Source: SZUA-217 sp034658975
GTDB taxonomy: Bacteria; Actinomycetota; Acidimicrobiia; Spongiisociales; ZC4RG35
DNA: 11,896 bases
Direction of reading: 5' to 3'
Assembly: GCA_034658975.1 (NCBI GenBank)
Contig: JAYEGJ010000060.1
Span: 1 to 11,896 of the forward strand
The notes under the pieces are model-generated. The model did no database searches, was not told where the DNA came from, and saw only the letters and a program-made list of their open reading frames with translations. A program made the translations under genes and the position numbers. Of the stretch, positions 1-6,188 are shown in pieces. How positions within the stretch are numbered: position 1 is the stretch's first letter; every line of letters starts with the position of its first letter.

Positions 1-5
1 GTCCC

Positions 6-431
6 ATGCGTGAGATGAGTCGTTCCGAGGCATTCGAATTCCTGGCCGAAGGCACCCGCACCGGCAAGTTCGCCACGGTCAGGACAGACGGCCGTCCTCA
101 CGTGACGCCGATCTGGTTTGTCGTGGACGGCGAGGACCTGGTCTTCAACACCTGGTACACCGGCGTCAAGGCCCGCAACCTGGCAGTCGACTCGAGGGCG
201 TCGCTCGTGGTCGACCATCCGGAGCCGCCGTACGCCTACGTCATGGTCGAGGGCCACGTCGATATCTCTGATGATCTCGAAGAGGTTCGTCGCTTCGCCA
301 CGATGATCGGTGGCCGTTACATGGGAGAGGACAAGGCCGAGGAGTTCGGGGAGCGCAATGGTGTGGAGGGCGAGTTGCTGGTCAGGTTTCATGCCGACCG
401 GATCGTCGCCCATGACGACGTTGCCGGCTGA
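6..431 (+). CDS. PPOX-class (pyridoxamine phosphate oxidase-fold) F420/FMN-dependent oxidoreductase
   Basis: A 141-residue protein of the split beta-barrel flavin/F420-binding fold. The N-terminal helix is followed by the strand pair KFATVRTDGRPHVTPIWFVV (residues 21-40), typical of actinobacterial F420-dependent PPOX proteins of the Rv1155 type. Next come K55-x-R57-N58-L59, usual for the cofactor-phosphate region, and a third strand block around VMVEGHVDI (79-87). Length matches the family (about 130-150 aa). Family members are small soluble dimers that reduce substrates with F420H2 or bind FMN or heme; the substrate cannot be read from the sequence. The window begins 5 bases before the first ATG, so no ribosome site can be judged; an in-frame ATG at 15 (MSRSEAF) is an equally possible start. 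It converges on the gene ending at 496, with a hairpin between. The fold is fairly sure, but the choice of F420 over FMN is family inference. Confidence 0.85.
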   Translation: MREMSRSEAFEFLAEGTRTGKFATVRTDGRPHVTPIWFVVDGEDLVFNTWYTGVKARNLAVDSRASLVVDHPEPPYAYVMVEGHVDISDDLEEVRRFATMIGGRYMGEDKAEEFGERNGVEGELLVRFHADRIVAHDDVAG

Positions 432-445
432 GAATCGACACCGAG

Positions 446-476
446 AAGACCCCGGGACCTAAGGACCCGGGGTCTT
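446..476. terminator. Hairpin between convergent genes, probable bidirectional terminator
   Basis: A perfect 11-bp stem pairs 446-456 (AAGACCCCGGG) with 466-476 (CCCGGGGTCTT). The 9-base centre can add two more C-G pairs after an A/A mismatch, leaving a 3-base TAA loop. It begins 14 bases after the stop at 431 and ends 19 bases before the opposing stop at 496. Neither side has a long T tract, only the CTT/AAG at the stem base, as is common for actinobacterial terminators. The symmetrical position between two converging stops is the main reason to call it a terminator. Confidence 0.75.
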
Positions 477-495
477 GAGCGATGCTGTGGCCTGG

Positions 496-1218
496 CTACC
501 TGGGCCCGCCGCCCCGTCCGGGCTGGTGGACCTCGAAGACCATTTGGTTGAGTCGCTCTTCGGCGTTCTCGAGAATCTCGGCGGCGCGCTCCTCGCTGAT
601 CTTGCCGTCGGCGGCGGCCGCTTCGACCTTCTCCTCGACGAAGGCGTAGAGGGCATCGACCAACTCATCACCTGAGGATCCGTTCTCGTCGGCCAATTCG
701 GTCAGAGTGCCGCCAGTCCGAACATGTGACACGATCTGGCCCTGATTGAGACCGAGTTCGTCTTCGATGACGTCGATCATCTCTTGACGGACCTCCCCCC
801 CGATGCCGGGACCTCCGGGACGGTGATGGGCGTCGAAGACGAGAGACGTCAGACGCTCCTCGGCACTCGCCCGAAGCTCCTCTGCTCTGGCATCGTCGAT
901 CTTCCCGTCGGCCAGTGCCTGGTCGATCCGGTCGTCGACCATCTCCATCAGGGAGGCGAGCAATGCCTCGCCCGAGGAACCGTTGTCTTCGGCCAGGTCT
1001 GCGAGCGTGTTTCCGGTGGCCCAGTTGGAGATGACATCGCCCTGGGAAACGCCCAGGAAGTCGGTGATGGCATCCATGATCTGCCCCTGGAACCGGCCCT
1101 GGGTTTGGGTTTGCGCCGGGGCGCTCTCGGGAGACGCCTCTTGCGCGAGGACCGGGGCGGCGAAACTGGCTCCGGCGATGGCAAAGGCGGCTGCCCCTAC
1201 TTTGACTGCGGTGAGCAT
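496..1218 (-). CDS. Secreted protein made of two tandem copies of a 100-residue unit, function unknown
   Basis: A 240-residue protein. It has an N-terminal hydrophobic signal sequence (about residues 5-24) ending in a likely signal peptidase I site, VLA-QEA (residues 23-28), then a Gln/Thr/Pro-rich spacer and two units. Residues 46-132 align without gaps to 146-232, an exact offset of 100, with about 39 of 87 positions identical by hand count. Each unit carries LG-x2-QG, a TL-x2-LA-x2-NGSSG block, a helical stretch, ADGKI, RA-x-E, AEERL and VF, then a Gly/Pro/His-rich tail. The layout resembles the small helical secreted proteins grouped near YckD/DUF2680, but that likeness is weak and no activity should be assigned. 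The start is supported by AGGAG at 1225-1229 (minus strand), 6 bases before the ATG. It lies 88 bases downstream of the lipoprotein gene on the same strand and could be co-transcribed with it. Confidence 0.85.
   Translation of the reverse strand: MLTAVKVGAAAFAIAGASFAAPVLAQEASPESAPAQTQTQGRFQGQIMDAITDFLGVSQGDVISNWATGNTLADLAEDNGSSGEALLASLMEMVDDRIDQALADGKIDDARAEELRASAEERLTSLVFDAHHRPGGPGIGGEVRQEMIDVIEDELGLNQGQIVSHVRTGGTLTELADENGSSGDELVDALYAFVEEKVEAAAADGKISEERAAEILENAEERLNQMVFEVHQPGRGGGPR
523..783 (-). repeat. Unit 2 of the internal duplication in the secreted protein
   Basis: Encodes residues 146-232 of the 496-1218 protein, the second copy of the unit. NGSSG is at 179-183, ADGKI at 203-207 and AEERL at 219-223, each exactly 100 residues after its partner. 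At about 45% identity the duplication is old, not a recent slippage event. Confidence 0.8.
823..1083 (-). repeat. Unit 1 of the internal duplication in the secreted protein
   Basis: Encodes residues 46-132 of the 496-1218 protein. It aligns with unit 2 (523-783) at an exact 300-bp period with no insertion or deletion in the protein. NGSSG is at residues 79-83, ADGKI at 103-107 and AEERL at 119-123. Confidence 0.8.
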
Positions 1219-1306
1219 TGCGAACTCCTGTCGGTTGCTTGCACCCTCAATCTCGATGGAGCTTGTTTGGAAAGAGTGAAGCTGAGGTGAGAACTCAGGC
1301 CCTCCC

Positions 1307-2566
1307 TCAGCCGGCGATCATCCCCGCGTGGATGTAGAGGATCGGCTTGCCTTCACGGATCTCCATTGCCGTCCATCCCAGCAGGTAGGCAGGATCGTCG
1401 AAGTAGGTGAGATGGGCGTCGCCCGGTCCGCGAAATCCGATCGGGAGTTGCTCCATCGACAACTCATTGGGGAGACCGAACGGGAAGCTCGGATCGGCGG
1501 CCAGTTCCCTCATCTCATCCCAGGAGACGGCAGTGTCCGGGTTTCGTATCCATGTCTCGATCGCGAGATCGACATCATCCATCAACTCCCGGAGGACGAT
1601 TCCGTTGCCCACGATCGGCATATCGGAGGCGATGGGCAGGATCACCACCGTGAGGTCCCGCTCGAATGTGATCATCCGCTCCAACGGCTCGGCGTCGAAG
1701 TCGGTGGTGACGTTCTCGTCGGTCCACCACTCCGGACACATGTCGGGGTGGTCGGCGCAGCTCAACCACTTGTGCATGGTTATGTCGATGTTGGACCTGC
1801 TTCGCCCCTCTACGTACACGTTGTAGAAGCCGTCCGCGGGCCAGCCGTCGGCAGGCCACGGATCGTCGGGGGACGCGGGGGCGACCTCCCCGGCGTCACA
1901 GCAGCCCGGGATGAGGCCAGGCCACGCAGTTGCGCTCATTGCCCAGTTGACAGGAACCGGATGCTCGAGCAGCTCCGTGGCAGCACCGTTGTTGACGAAT
2001 ACCCAAACAGGCGGAGTTCCGGGAAGGCCAGGTGCGTTGTCGAAGGGCGCCTGCTCGCCGTCCCACTCGCTGTACGGGACAGGGTTGCCGGTCAGGGTGT
2101 ACAGGGGAGCATCGGCTGACACGGGTACAGTTCGGAGCTTGGCTGCATCATTGCTCGCCGCCGCCTCCTCTCGTCCCGGCCAAAGACAGGCGAGGTCGAA
2201 CTCGATGGAGTCGGCATTCCAGTTCGAGACCCAGCCAAACCACAACCCGTCGGGCAGGGCGTCGGTTCCCGGGGCGCATCCCGATCCAAGAGCGCCGCTG
2301 CTGGTCAGCACCGCGGTGATGTCGTGGCCGTATCGGTCCACGGTGAACAGCGGCTCGCCAGGCGGCAGCGTCGTGCTGGTTGTCGTGGCCGGGGTCGGCT
2401 GCGCGGTGGTGGAGGGTGCCTGCGTGTCGCTCGTGGTGGCGGAATCGACCGCGGCCTCGGTCGTCGAGGTGGTCAATGGGCCTGCGGTGGTCGTCGTATC
2501 GGCCGCATCGGTCCCGCAAGCGGCGAGCAACGCCACGACGCTCACGATCGCAAGAGTCCTTCTCAT
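1307..2566 (-). CDS. Putative lipoprotein with Thr-rich linker, function unknown
   Basis: A 419-residue protein with a lipoprotein signal: MRR, a hydrophobic core, and lipobox L14-A15-A16-C17. It should be lipidated at Cys17 and anchored outside the membrane. Residues 18-72 are a low-complexity Thr/Ser/Ala/Pro linker, typical of actinobacterial surface lipoproteins. The rest is a globular domain of about 340 residues that I do not recognise. It is rich in Trp, Asp and Pro, has several cysteines after the lipobox (GCAPG, LACLW, GCCDAG, LSCADHPDMC) that could form disulfides outside the cell, and contains a tandem WPADG-WPADG. The segment ITFERDLTVVILPIASDMP reads as a buried strand pair. The start is firm: AAGGAGG at 2574-2580 (minus strand) lies 7 bases before the ATG. 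Long open frames on the opposite strand are shadows. It faces the aldo/keto reductase gene across a divergent 126-bp region. Confidence 0.8.
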   Translation of the reverse strand: MRRTLAIVSVVALLAACGTDAADTTTTAGPLTTSTTEAAVDSATTSDTQAPSTTAQPTPATTTSTTLPPGEPLFTVDRYGHDITAVLTSSGALGSGCAPGTDALPDGLWFGWVSNWNADSIEFDLACLWPGREEAAASNDAAKLRTVPVSADAPLYTLTGNPVPYSEWDGEQAPFDNAPGLPGTPPVWVFVNNGAATELLEHPVPVNWAMSATAWPGLIPGCCDAGEVAPASPDDPWPADGWPADGFYNVYVEGRSRSNIDITMHKWLSCADHPDMCPEWWTDENVTTDFDAEPLERMITFERDLTVVILPIASDMPIVGNGIVLRELMDDVDLAIETWIRNPDTAVSWDEMRELAADPSFPFGLPNELSMEQLPIGFRGPGDAHLTYFDDPAYLLGWTAMEIREGKPILYIHAGMIAG

Positions 2567-2615
2567 CTCAACGCCTCCTTCGGGTCAGGGGAGGTACACG
2601 ACCCCGAGGTGGAGC

Positions 2616-2625
2616 GTCGATCGAC
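2616..2625. promoter_or_regulatory. Perfect 10-bp palindrome in divergent intergenic region
   Basis: GTCGATCGAC lies in the 126-bp gap between the divergent lipoprotein (starts 2566, minus) and aldo/keto reductase (starts 2693, plus). A second weaker dyad, TCCCC-TTTCT-GGGGA, is at 2651-2665, upstream of the reductase -10 candidate. Either could bind a dimeric regulator, but short GC-rich palindromes also arise by chance. Confidence 0.2.
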
Positions 2626-2679
2626 CAGGTAGATGTGGGTAGAGGCTTAATCCCCTTTCTGGGGACCCTGAAACGCTCG

Positions 2680-2685
2680 TAGTGT
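2680..2685 (+). promoter_or_regulatory. Candidate -10 element for leaderless aldo/keto reductase mRNA
   Basis: TAGTGT fits the TAnnnT form of actinobacterial -10 boxes and ends 7 bases before the ATG at 2693. Transcription would therefore begin at or one base before the A of the start codon. No Shine-Dalgarno-like sequence is visible before this ATG, which agrees with a leaderless transcript. No convincing -35 hexamer is present. Confidence 0.4.
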
Positions 2686-2692
2686 TCGACTC

Positions 2693-3739
2693 ATGAAGAA
2701 GAGAGAACTCGGACCATCCGACCTCGAGGTGAGTGTGTTCGGCCTGGGCACGATGACGTTCGGCAACGAGTCGGACGAGATCACATCACACGACATCCTC
2801 GACCGCTACGTCGAGGCCGGAGGCGGTTTCATCGACACCGCCGACGTTTATACCCGCGGATTATCCGAGGAGATCATCGGCAGATGGCTGGCGAAGCGGG
2901 GCGGAGCCGACGGGTTGGTCATTGCGACCAAGGCCCGGTTTTCCATGAGCGACAACCCGGCGGATCAGGGTGCAGGGAGCGCTCACTTGGAGCGGGCTCT
3001 CGAGGCCAGTCTTCGTCGTTTGGGGGTCGACGCAATCGATCTCTATCAGATCCACGCCTGGGACCCGACCGTTCCGGTTGAGGAAACCATGGAAACGCTC
3101 AACGGGTTCGTCGACCAGGGCAAGGTCAGGGTTATTGGAGTCTCCAATTTCCTGGGGTGGCAACTGGAGCGGGCGATCATGACCTCCGAGAGGGAAGGCT
3201 GGGCGCCCATCGTCTCTCTTCAGCCGCAGTACAACCTGTTGGCCCGTGACATCGAGCATGAACTGATCCCGCTTTGCCTCGACCGGGGAATCGGGACACT
3301 TCCCTGGTCCCCGCTCGGTGGCGGGTGGTTGACCGGCAAATACAAACGATCCACGCTGCCGACGGGCGCGACGCGTCTGGGTGAGAATCCGAATCGAGGC
3401 CTCGAGGGCTACAACGTTCGTGACATGGTTCGAACCTACGACATCCTCGACCAGGTCGAGGCAGTTTCCCTGGGCAGAGACGTTTCGATGGGCCAGGTCG
3501 CACTCAACTGGCTCCGCCTTCGTCCCACCGTGAGTTCTGTGCTGCTCGGCTGCCGGACGGTCGCCCAACTCGAGGACAACCTCGCTGCCCTCGAATGGGA
3601 CTTATCGCCCGAGGAGATGCGCAAGCTCAACGAGGCAAGTGCCCCGGGCATACCCACCTATCCCCACGGGTTCCTCGAAAACGAGGCGGGCATGGACATC
3701 TGGGAGAGGTTGGAGACGCGGGTCACTAAGCCGTACTGA
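2693..3739 (+). CDS. Aldo/keto reductase
   Basis: A 348-residue TIM-barrel NAD(P)H-dependent oxidoreductase of the aldo/keto reductase superfamily. The catalytic tetrad is visible in order: D48 (GFIDTADVY), Y53 in the same motif, K80 (VIATKAR) and H121 (DLYQIHAWDP). Other family marks are LGTMTFG near the N terminus, LRRLGVDAIDLYQIH (108-121), GKVRVIGVSN (143-152), SLQPQYNLL (175-183) and LPWSPLGGGWLTGKY (203-217), followed by a C-terminal cofactor-phosphate region with VSSVLLGCRT. Length is normal for the bacterial members of about 330-350 aa that resemble the YghZ/Tas group. It is cytoplasmic and reduces aldehydes or ketones to alcohols; the physiological substrate is not readable. The gene appears monocistronic, with a small convergent gene ending 31 bases beyond its stop. 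The start at 2693 is preferred because homologues begin with this MKKRELG-type N terminus. Confidence 0.95.
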   Translation: MKKRELGPSDLEVSVFGLGTMTFGNESDEITSHDILDRYVEAGGGFIDTADVYTRGLSEEIIGRWLAKRGGADGLVIATKARFSMSDNPADQGAGSAHLERALEASLRRLGVDAIDLYQIHAWDPTVPVEETMETLNGFVDQGKVRVIGVSNFLGWQLERAIMTSEREGWAPIVSLQPQYNLLARDIEHELIPLCLDRGIGTLPWSPLGGGWLTGKYKRSTLPTGATRLGENPNRGLEGYNVRDMVRTYDILDQVEAVSLGRDVSMGQVALNWLRLRPTVSSVLLGCRTVAQLEDNLAALEWDLSPEEMRKLNEASAPGIPTYPHGFLENEAGMDIWERLETRVTKPY

Positions 3740-3770
3740 TCCGCTACACCCGATCTGTTGTGCAAGGCCA

Positions 3771-3956
3771 TTAGGAGTCTGCTGCCTGCTTCAGGGGCTC
3801 TCGAATGTCGACCGTCTGAGTCTGGGCGGCGGGAAGGCTCGGCCTCATCTCGAAGCTGAGGTGCCCACAGTCTTCGCAGACGGTTCGCTGAACCCCTACC
3901 GAATGGACGACCAACACCTGCTTGTGCTCACATCGATTCTCGAGCCACCCGGGCAA
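3771..3956 (-). CDS. Probable small Cys/His (zinc-ribbon-like) protein
   Basis: A reading frame on the minus strand encodes a short protein with a striking core, RCEHKQVLVVHSVGVQRTVC followed by EDCGHLSFE. The pattern is C-x-H, 17-18 residues, then C-x2-C-x-H, suited to binding one zinc ion. The core resembles small uncharacterised actinobacterial proteins with an HSVGVxRTVCExCGH-type motif, from memory only. Third codon positions are about three-quarters G/C through the core, as in a real gene, and no other coding frame explains this stretch. The start is uncertain. TTG at 3956 gives 61 residues. The frame stays open upstream to a GTG at 4010 and an ATG at 4139, but those codons look non-coding and the ATG lies inside the next gene. 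GGAG at 3977-3980 would suit an ATT start at 3968. Role unknown. Confidence 0.5.
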   Translation of the reverse strand: MPGWLENRCEHKQVLVVHSVGVQRTVCEDCGHLSFEMRPSLPAAQTQTVDIREPLKQAADS

Positions 3957-3980
3957 AGGGTTTCTAATCGCTATAGCTCC

Positions 3981-3997
3981 CTGGACGATCAGTCCAG
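3981..3997. promoter_or_regulatory. Perfect inverted repeat, candidate operator
   Basis: CTGGAC-GATCA-GTCCAG has two perfect 6-bp arms around a 5-base centre, immediately beside the palindrome GCTATAGC. Its position between divergent genes suits a dimeric regulator. As RNA it could also form a small hairpin. Confidence 0.3.
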
Positions 3998-4043
3998 TCT
4001 TGTTGACCACTCTCCGTGTTCGTTGGCAATCACTCGTCGACGG

Positions 4044-4055
4044 GTCTGACCAGAC
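4044..4055. promoter_or_regulatory. Second inverted repeat upstream of the permease
   Basis: GTCTG-AC-CAGAC has perfect 5-bp arms with a 2-base centre. It overlaps the spacer of the weak promoter candidate (4037-4066), where a repressor would act. It is not the same sequence as the dyad at 3981-3997, so the two are not obvious copies of one operator. Confidence 0.2.
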
Positions 4056-4127
4056 GCGGCTAGCGTTCCGCCCACTCCATGCCGCAATCGAGACTGTGAC
4101 GCCAAGTATTGATGCTTCAGTGATCTG

Positions 4128-6188
4128 ATGGCTGCGCAACTGAAGCGTCGTCTCGGTCTGTACGCGGTGTTCACCGTGTCGATTGGCGCGATGATCGGTT
4201 CAGGGATCTTCGTGCTTCCCGGTCTTGCATTTGAGGTGGGTGGACCCGCCATGATCATCGCCTACTTCGTTGCGGGCCTGATCGTTTTCCCGGCCGCCCT
4301 GGCTCAGGCGGAGATGGCTACCGCGATGCCCCGTGCTGGTGGTGCATATCTCTACATCGATATGGCGATGGGCCCGATGATGGGAACAATCGCCGGGTTG
4401 GGGGTGTGGTTGTCACTGGTCTTCAAATCCGCCTTCGCTCTCGATGGACTCGGCCTCTATGTGAGTCTGTTCACCGACATCGATGTGTTGGTGCTCGGCC
4501 TGTCGATCGGGCTGGGGTTGCTGGTGATCAATCTGGTGGGGATAAAGGAGTCCGGGAGAGTCCAGGCGGTCCTGGTCACGGCAGTTCTCTTCCTACTTTT
4601 CATCTTCATTGGCGGCGGAGCGACATATGTTGAAAGCAGCTTCTATCACCCGTTCCTCGTCAGTGGTATGGATGGACTGTTCGCCACCGCCGCACTCGTG
4701 TTTGTCTCCTATGCCGGTGTCACGAAGGTCGCCAGCCTTGCCGAGGAGGTCGCCCATCCCGCAAGGACCCTGCCTGTGGCCATCCTCACCTCACTTCTGA
4801 TCATGATGTTTGTCTATCCGGCAGTCACCTACGTGATGATCGGAGTCACCCCGCCCGATGTGCTCGCCGGTGATCTGACTCCTTTGGCGACGGCCAGCGA
4901 ATACATATTTCCGGGTTGGATGGTGACCGTTGTTGCCATCTTCGGGGTGTTGGCTCTGGCGTCGATGGCCAACGCTGGGCTGCTCGCGTCCTCCCGTTAC
5001 CCATTCGCCATGGCAAGACGCCGTTTGGCGCCGTCTGGGTTCGCTCATGTCGGGAAGAGGTCAGGAACCCCCACTCTCTCCATCATCATCACCGGAGCGC
5101 TCTTGCTCGCACTTGTTGCCTTCCTGCCGGTCTTCGAACTTGCCAAGCTGGCCTCTGCTTTTCAGGCCCTGGTCCTTGCGATGATCTGTTTGGCCCAGAT
5201 CGCCTTCCGCAGTTCGAAACTCTGGTGGTACCGGCCCAAGTTTCACGCGCCGGGTTATCCGATCGTTCCCGTTGTTGGCGTTTTGGCCTGTCTGCTCCTC
5301 ATCACCCAGCTCGGCATCGACGCCATGCTCGGGGCATTCGGAATCATCGTCTTTGGCTTGTTCTGGTACTTCATCTACGGCCGGTCGCGGGCGATCAAGG
5401 AGAACGCATTTCGGGAAAGCGTTCGTCAGCAGGGAATGGCCCGACTCCTCCAGCTCATTGCAGAAGCGTTGGAGGCCGATCGCCGCAAGGTCGCCGTGGT
5501 GTCTAGTCGGGAAGGCCATGACGCTTCGGTGCTCGAGATCGCACGCCCGATGGCCGGCACGGCGGGTCCCGACATGGTTCGCCTCCTCGACCCCGACGAA
5601 GAGCTCGAGCAGAAGATCGACGAGTACGACCCCGATCTCCTGATCAGCTCGGTAACCGACCGTGAGTTGCATCAAGGTGAGCACCTTCCCGCGGATCGTG
5701 ATGTAGCACTGCTCACAGGCGCCTATCCGGAGGAGGTCAAGACCATTGCCGTCCTCGGGTCGGGTGGCCCGTTTGACGTTCTGAAGATCTGTCTCGCCGC
5801 AAAGATCGCCGAGACCGAGGGGGCCTCCATTCGTTTCGTCCATGTCCTCGATCCGAGTGTTTCGAGGATGCAGGTACGAGGATTGGAGAAGTTCCATCAG
5901 GAACTCGACGAGCTGGTCCTCGCTCCAACCGAGTCGATGGTCATCGAATCGGAGGATCTCCTGTCGGCGCTGACCGGGGCGGTGGAGGACACCGACCTGG
6001 TGATCATCGGGGCGACCAGGGGACGTCACTTCTTTACCGACCTCATCGACCGGATCGTTGCCAGGGTCGATAGCCCTGTCCTTCTGGTGAGGGTCGGGGA
6101 CAGCGACGACTCCACCACGGTTCGCGGTCTCTTCGACCGCTACATCAGCAGTCGACTCGAGCGAAGCGACGCCCAGCACAACGGCTGA
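4128..6188 (+). CDS. APC-family amino acid permease with C-terminal Usp-like domains
   Basis: A 686-residue membrane protein. Residues 1-417 form a 12-helix amino acid/polyamine/organocation (APC) transporter, with the signature IGSGIFVLPG (23-32) in broken helix 1, the PRAGGAYLYI segment (69-78) and EEVAHPARTLP (206-216) after helix 6. Residues 418-686 are soluble. A hand-identified Usp-like alpha/beta domain spans about 536-656 (KTIAVLGSGG, RFVHVLD, DLVIIGATRG, SPVLLVRV). A more divergent, possibly Usp-like half spans about 452-531 (KVAVVSS, DLLISS, DVALLTG). The usual Usp nucleotide motif G-x2-G-x9-G-S/T is degraded here (GATRG with no later G-S/T). APC-Usp fusions are a known architecture, and the tail probably regulates transport in the cytoplasm. 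The substrate is probably an amino acid or polyamine. No Shine-Dalgarno is visible before 4128, but an in-frame TGA lies 15 bases upstream, so this ATG is the best start. Confidence 0.9.
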   Translation: MAAQLKRRLGLYAVFTVSIGAMIGSGIFVLPGLAFEVGGPAMIIAYFVAGLIVFPAALAQAEMATAMPRAGGAYLYIDMAMGPMMGTIAGLGVWLSLVFKSAFALDGLGLYVSLFTDIDVLVLGLSIGLGLLVINLVGIKESGRVQAVLVTAVLFLLFIFIGGGATYVESSFYHPFLVSGMDGLFATAALVFVSYAGVTKVASLAEEVAHPARTLPVAILTSLLIMMFVYPAVTYVMIGVTPPDVLAGDLTPLATASEYIFPGWMVTVVAIFGVLALASMANAGLLASSRYPFAMARRRLAPSGFAHVGKRSGTPTLSIIITGALLLALVAFLPVFELAKLASAFQALVLAMICLAQIAFRSSKLWWYRPKFHAPGYPIVPVVGVLACLLLITQLGIDAMLGAFGIIVFGLFWYFIYGRSRAIKENAFRESVRQQGMARLLQLIAEALEADRRKVAVVSSREGHDASVLEIARPMAGTAGPDMVRLLDPDEELEQKIDEYDPDLLISSVTDRELHQGEHLPADRDVALLTGAYPEEVKTIAVLGSGGPFDVLKICLAAKIAETEGASIRFVHVLDPSVSRMQVRGLEKFHQELDELVLAPTESMVIESEDLLSALTGAVEDTDLVIIGATRGRHFFTDLIDRIVARVDSPVLLVRVGDSDDSTTVRGLFDRYISSRLERSDAQHNG

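Larger units (their letters stand above)
3957..4127. promoter_or_regulatory. Divergent intergenic region upstream of the permease
   Basis: About 170 bp between the small minus-strand gene and the permease. It is lower in GC than its flanks. It holds an 8-bp palindrome GCTATAGC (3970-3977), a 6-bp-arm dyad (3981-3997) and a 5-bp-arm dyad (4044-4055). A weak promoter candidate for the permease is TCGACG (4037-4042), an 18-bp spacer, then TAGCGT (4061-4066), which would give a leader of about 55 bases. No gene or RNA structure is otherwise apparent. Confidence 0.35.

Noticed and set aside
784..1290. A 168-residue plus-strand frame opposite the duplicated secreted protein
   Set aside because: The minus frame has a signal peptide, an internal repeat and a ribosome site. 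The plus frame shows none of these.
1282..1298. CTGAG-n7-CTCAG inverted repeat after the lipoprotein gene (upstream of the secreted-protein gene) as a terminator
   Set aside because: It has only five base pairs with a loose loop and no T tract; too weak to call.
1328..2119. A 263-residue plus-strand frame opposite the lipoprotein gene
   Set aside because: The minus strand has a lipobox, a Thr-rich linker and an AAGGAGG ribosome site. The plus frame has low-complexity composition and no motif.
5061..6179. A 372-residue open frame on the minus strand opposite the permease
   Set aside because: It lies wholly antisense to the Usp tail of a clear gene, has no recognisable domain or ribosome site, and is the kind of long shadow frame that GC-biased codon use produces. 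The same applies to the antisense frames at 8756-9766 and 7150-7896.
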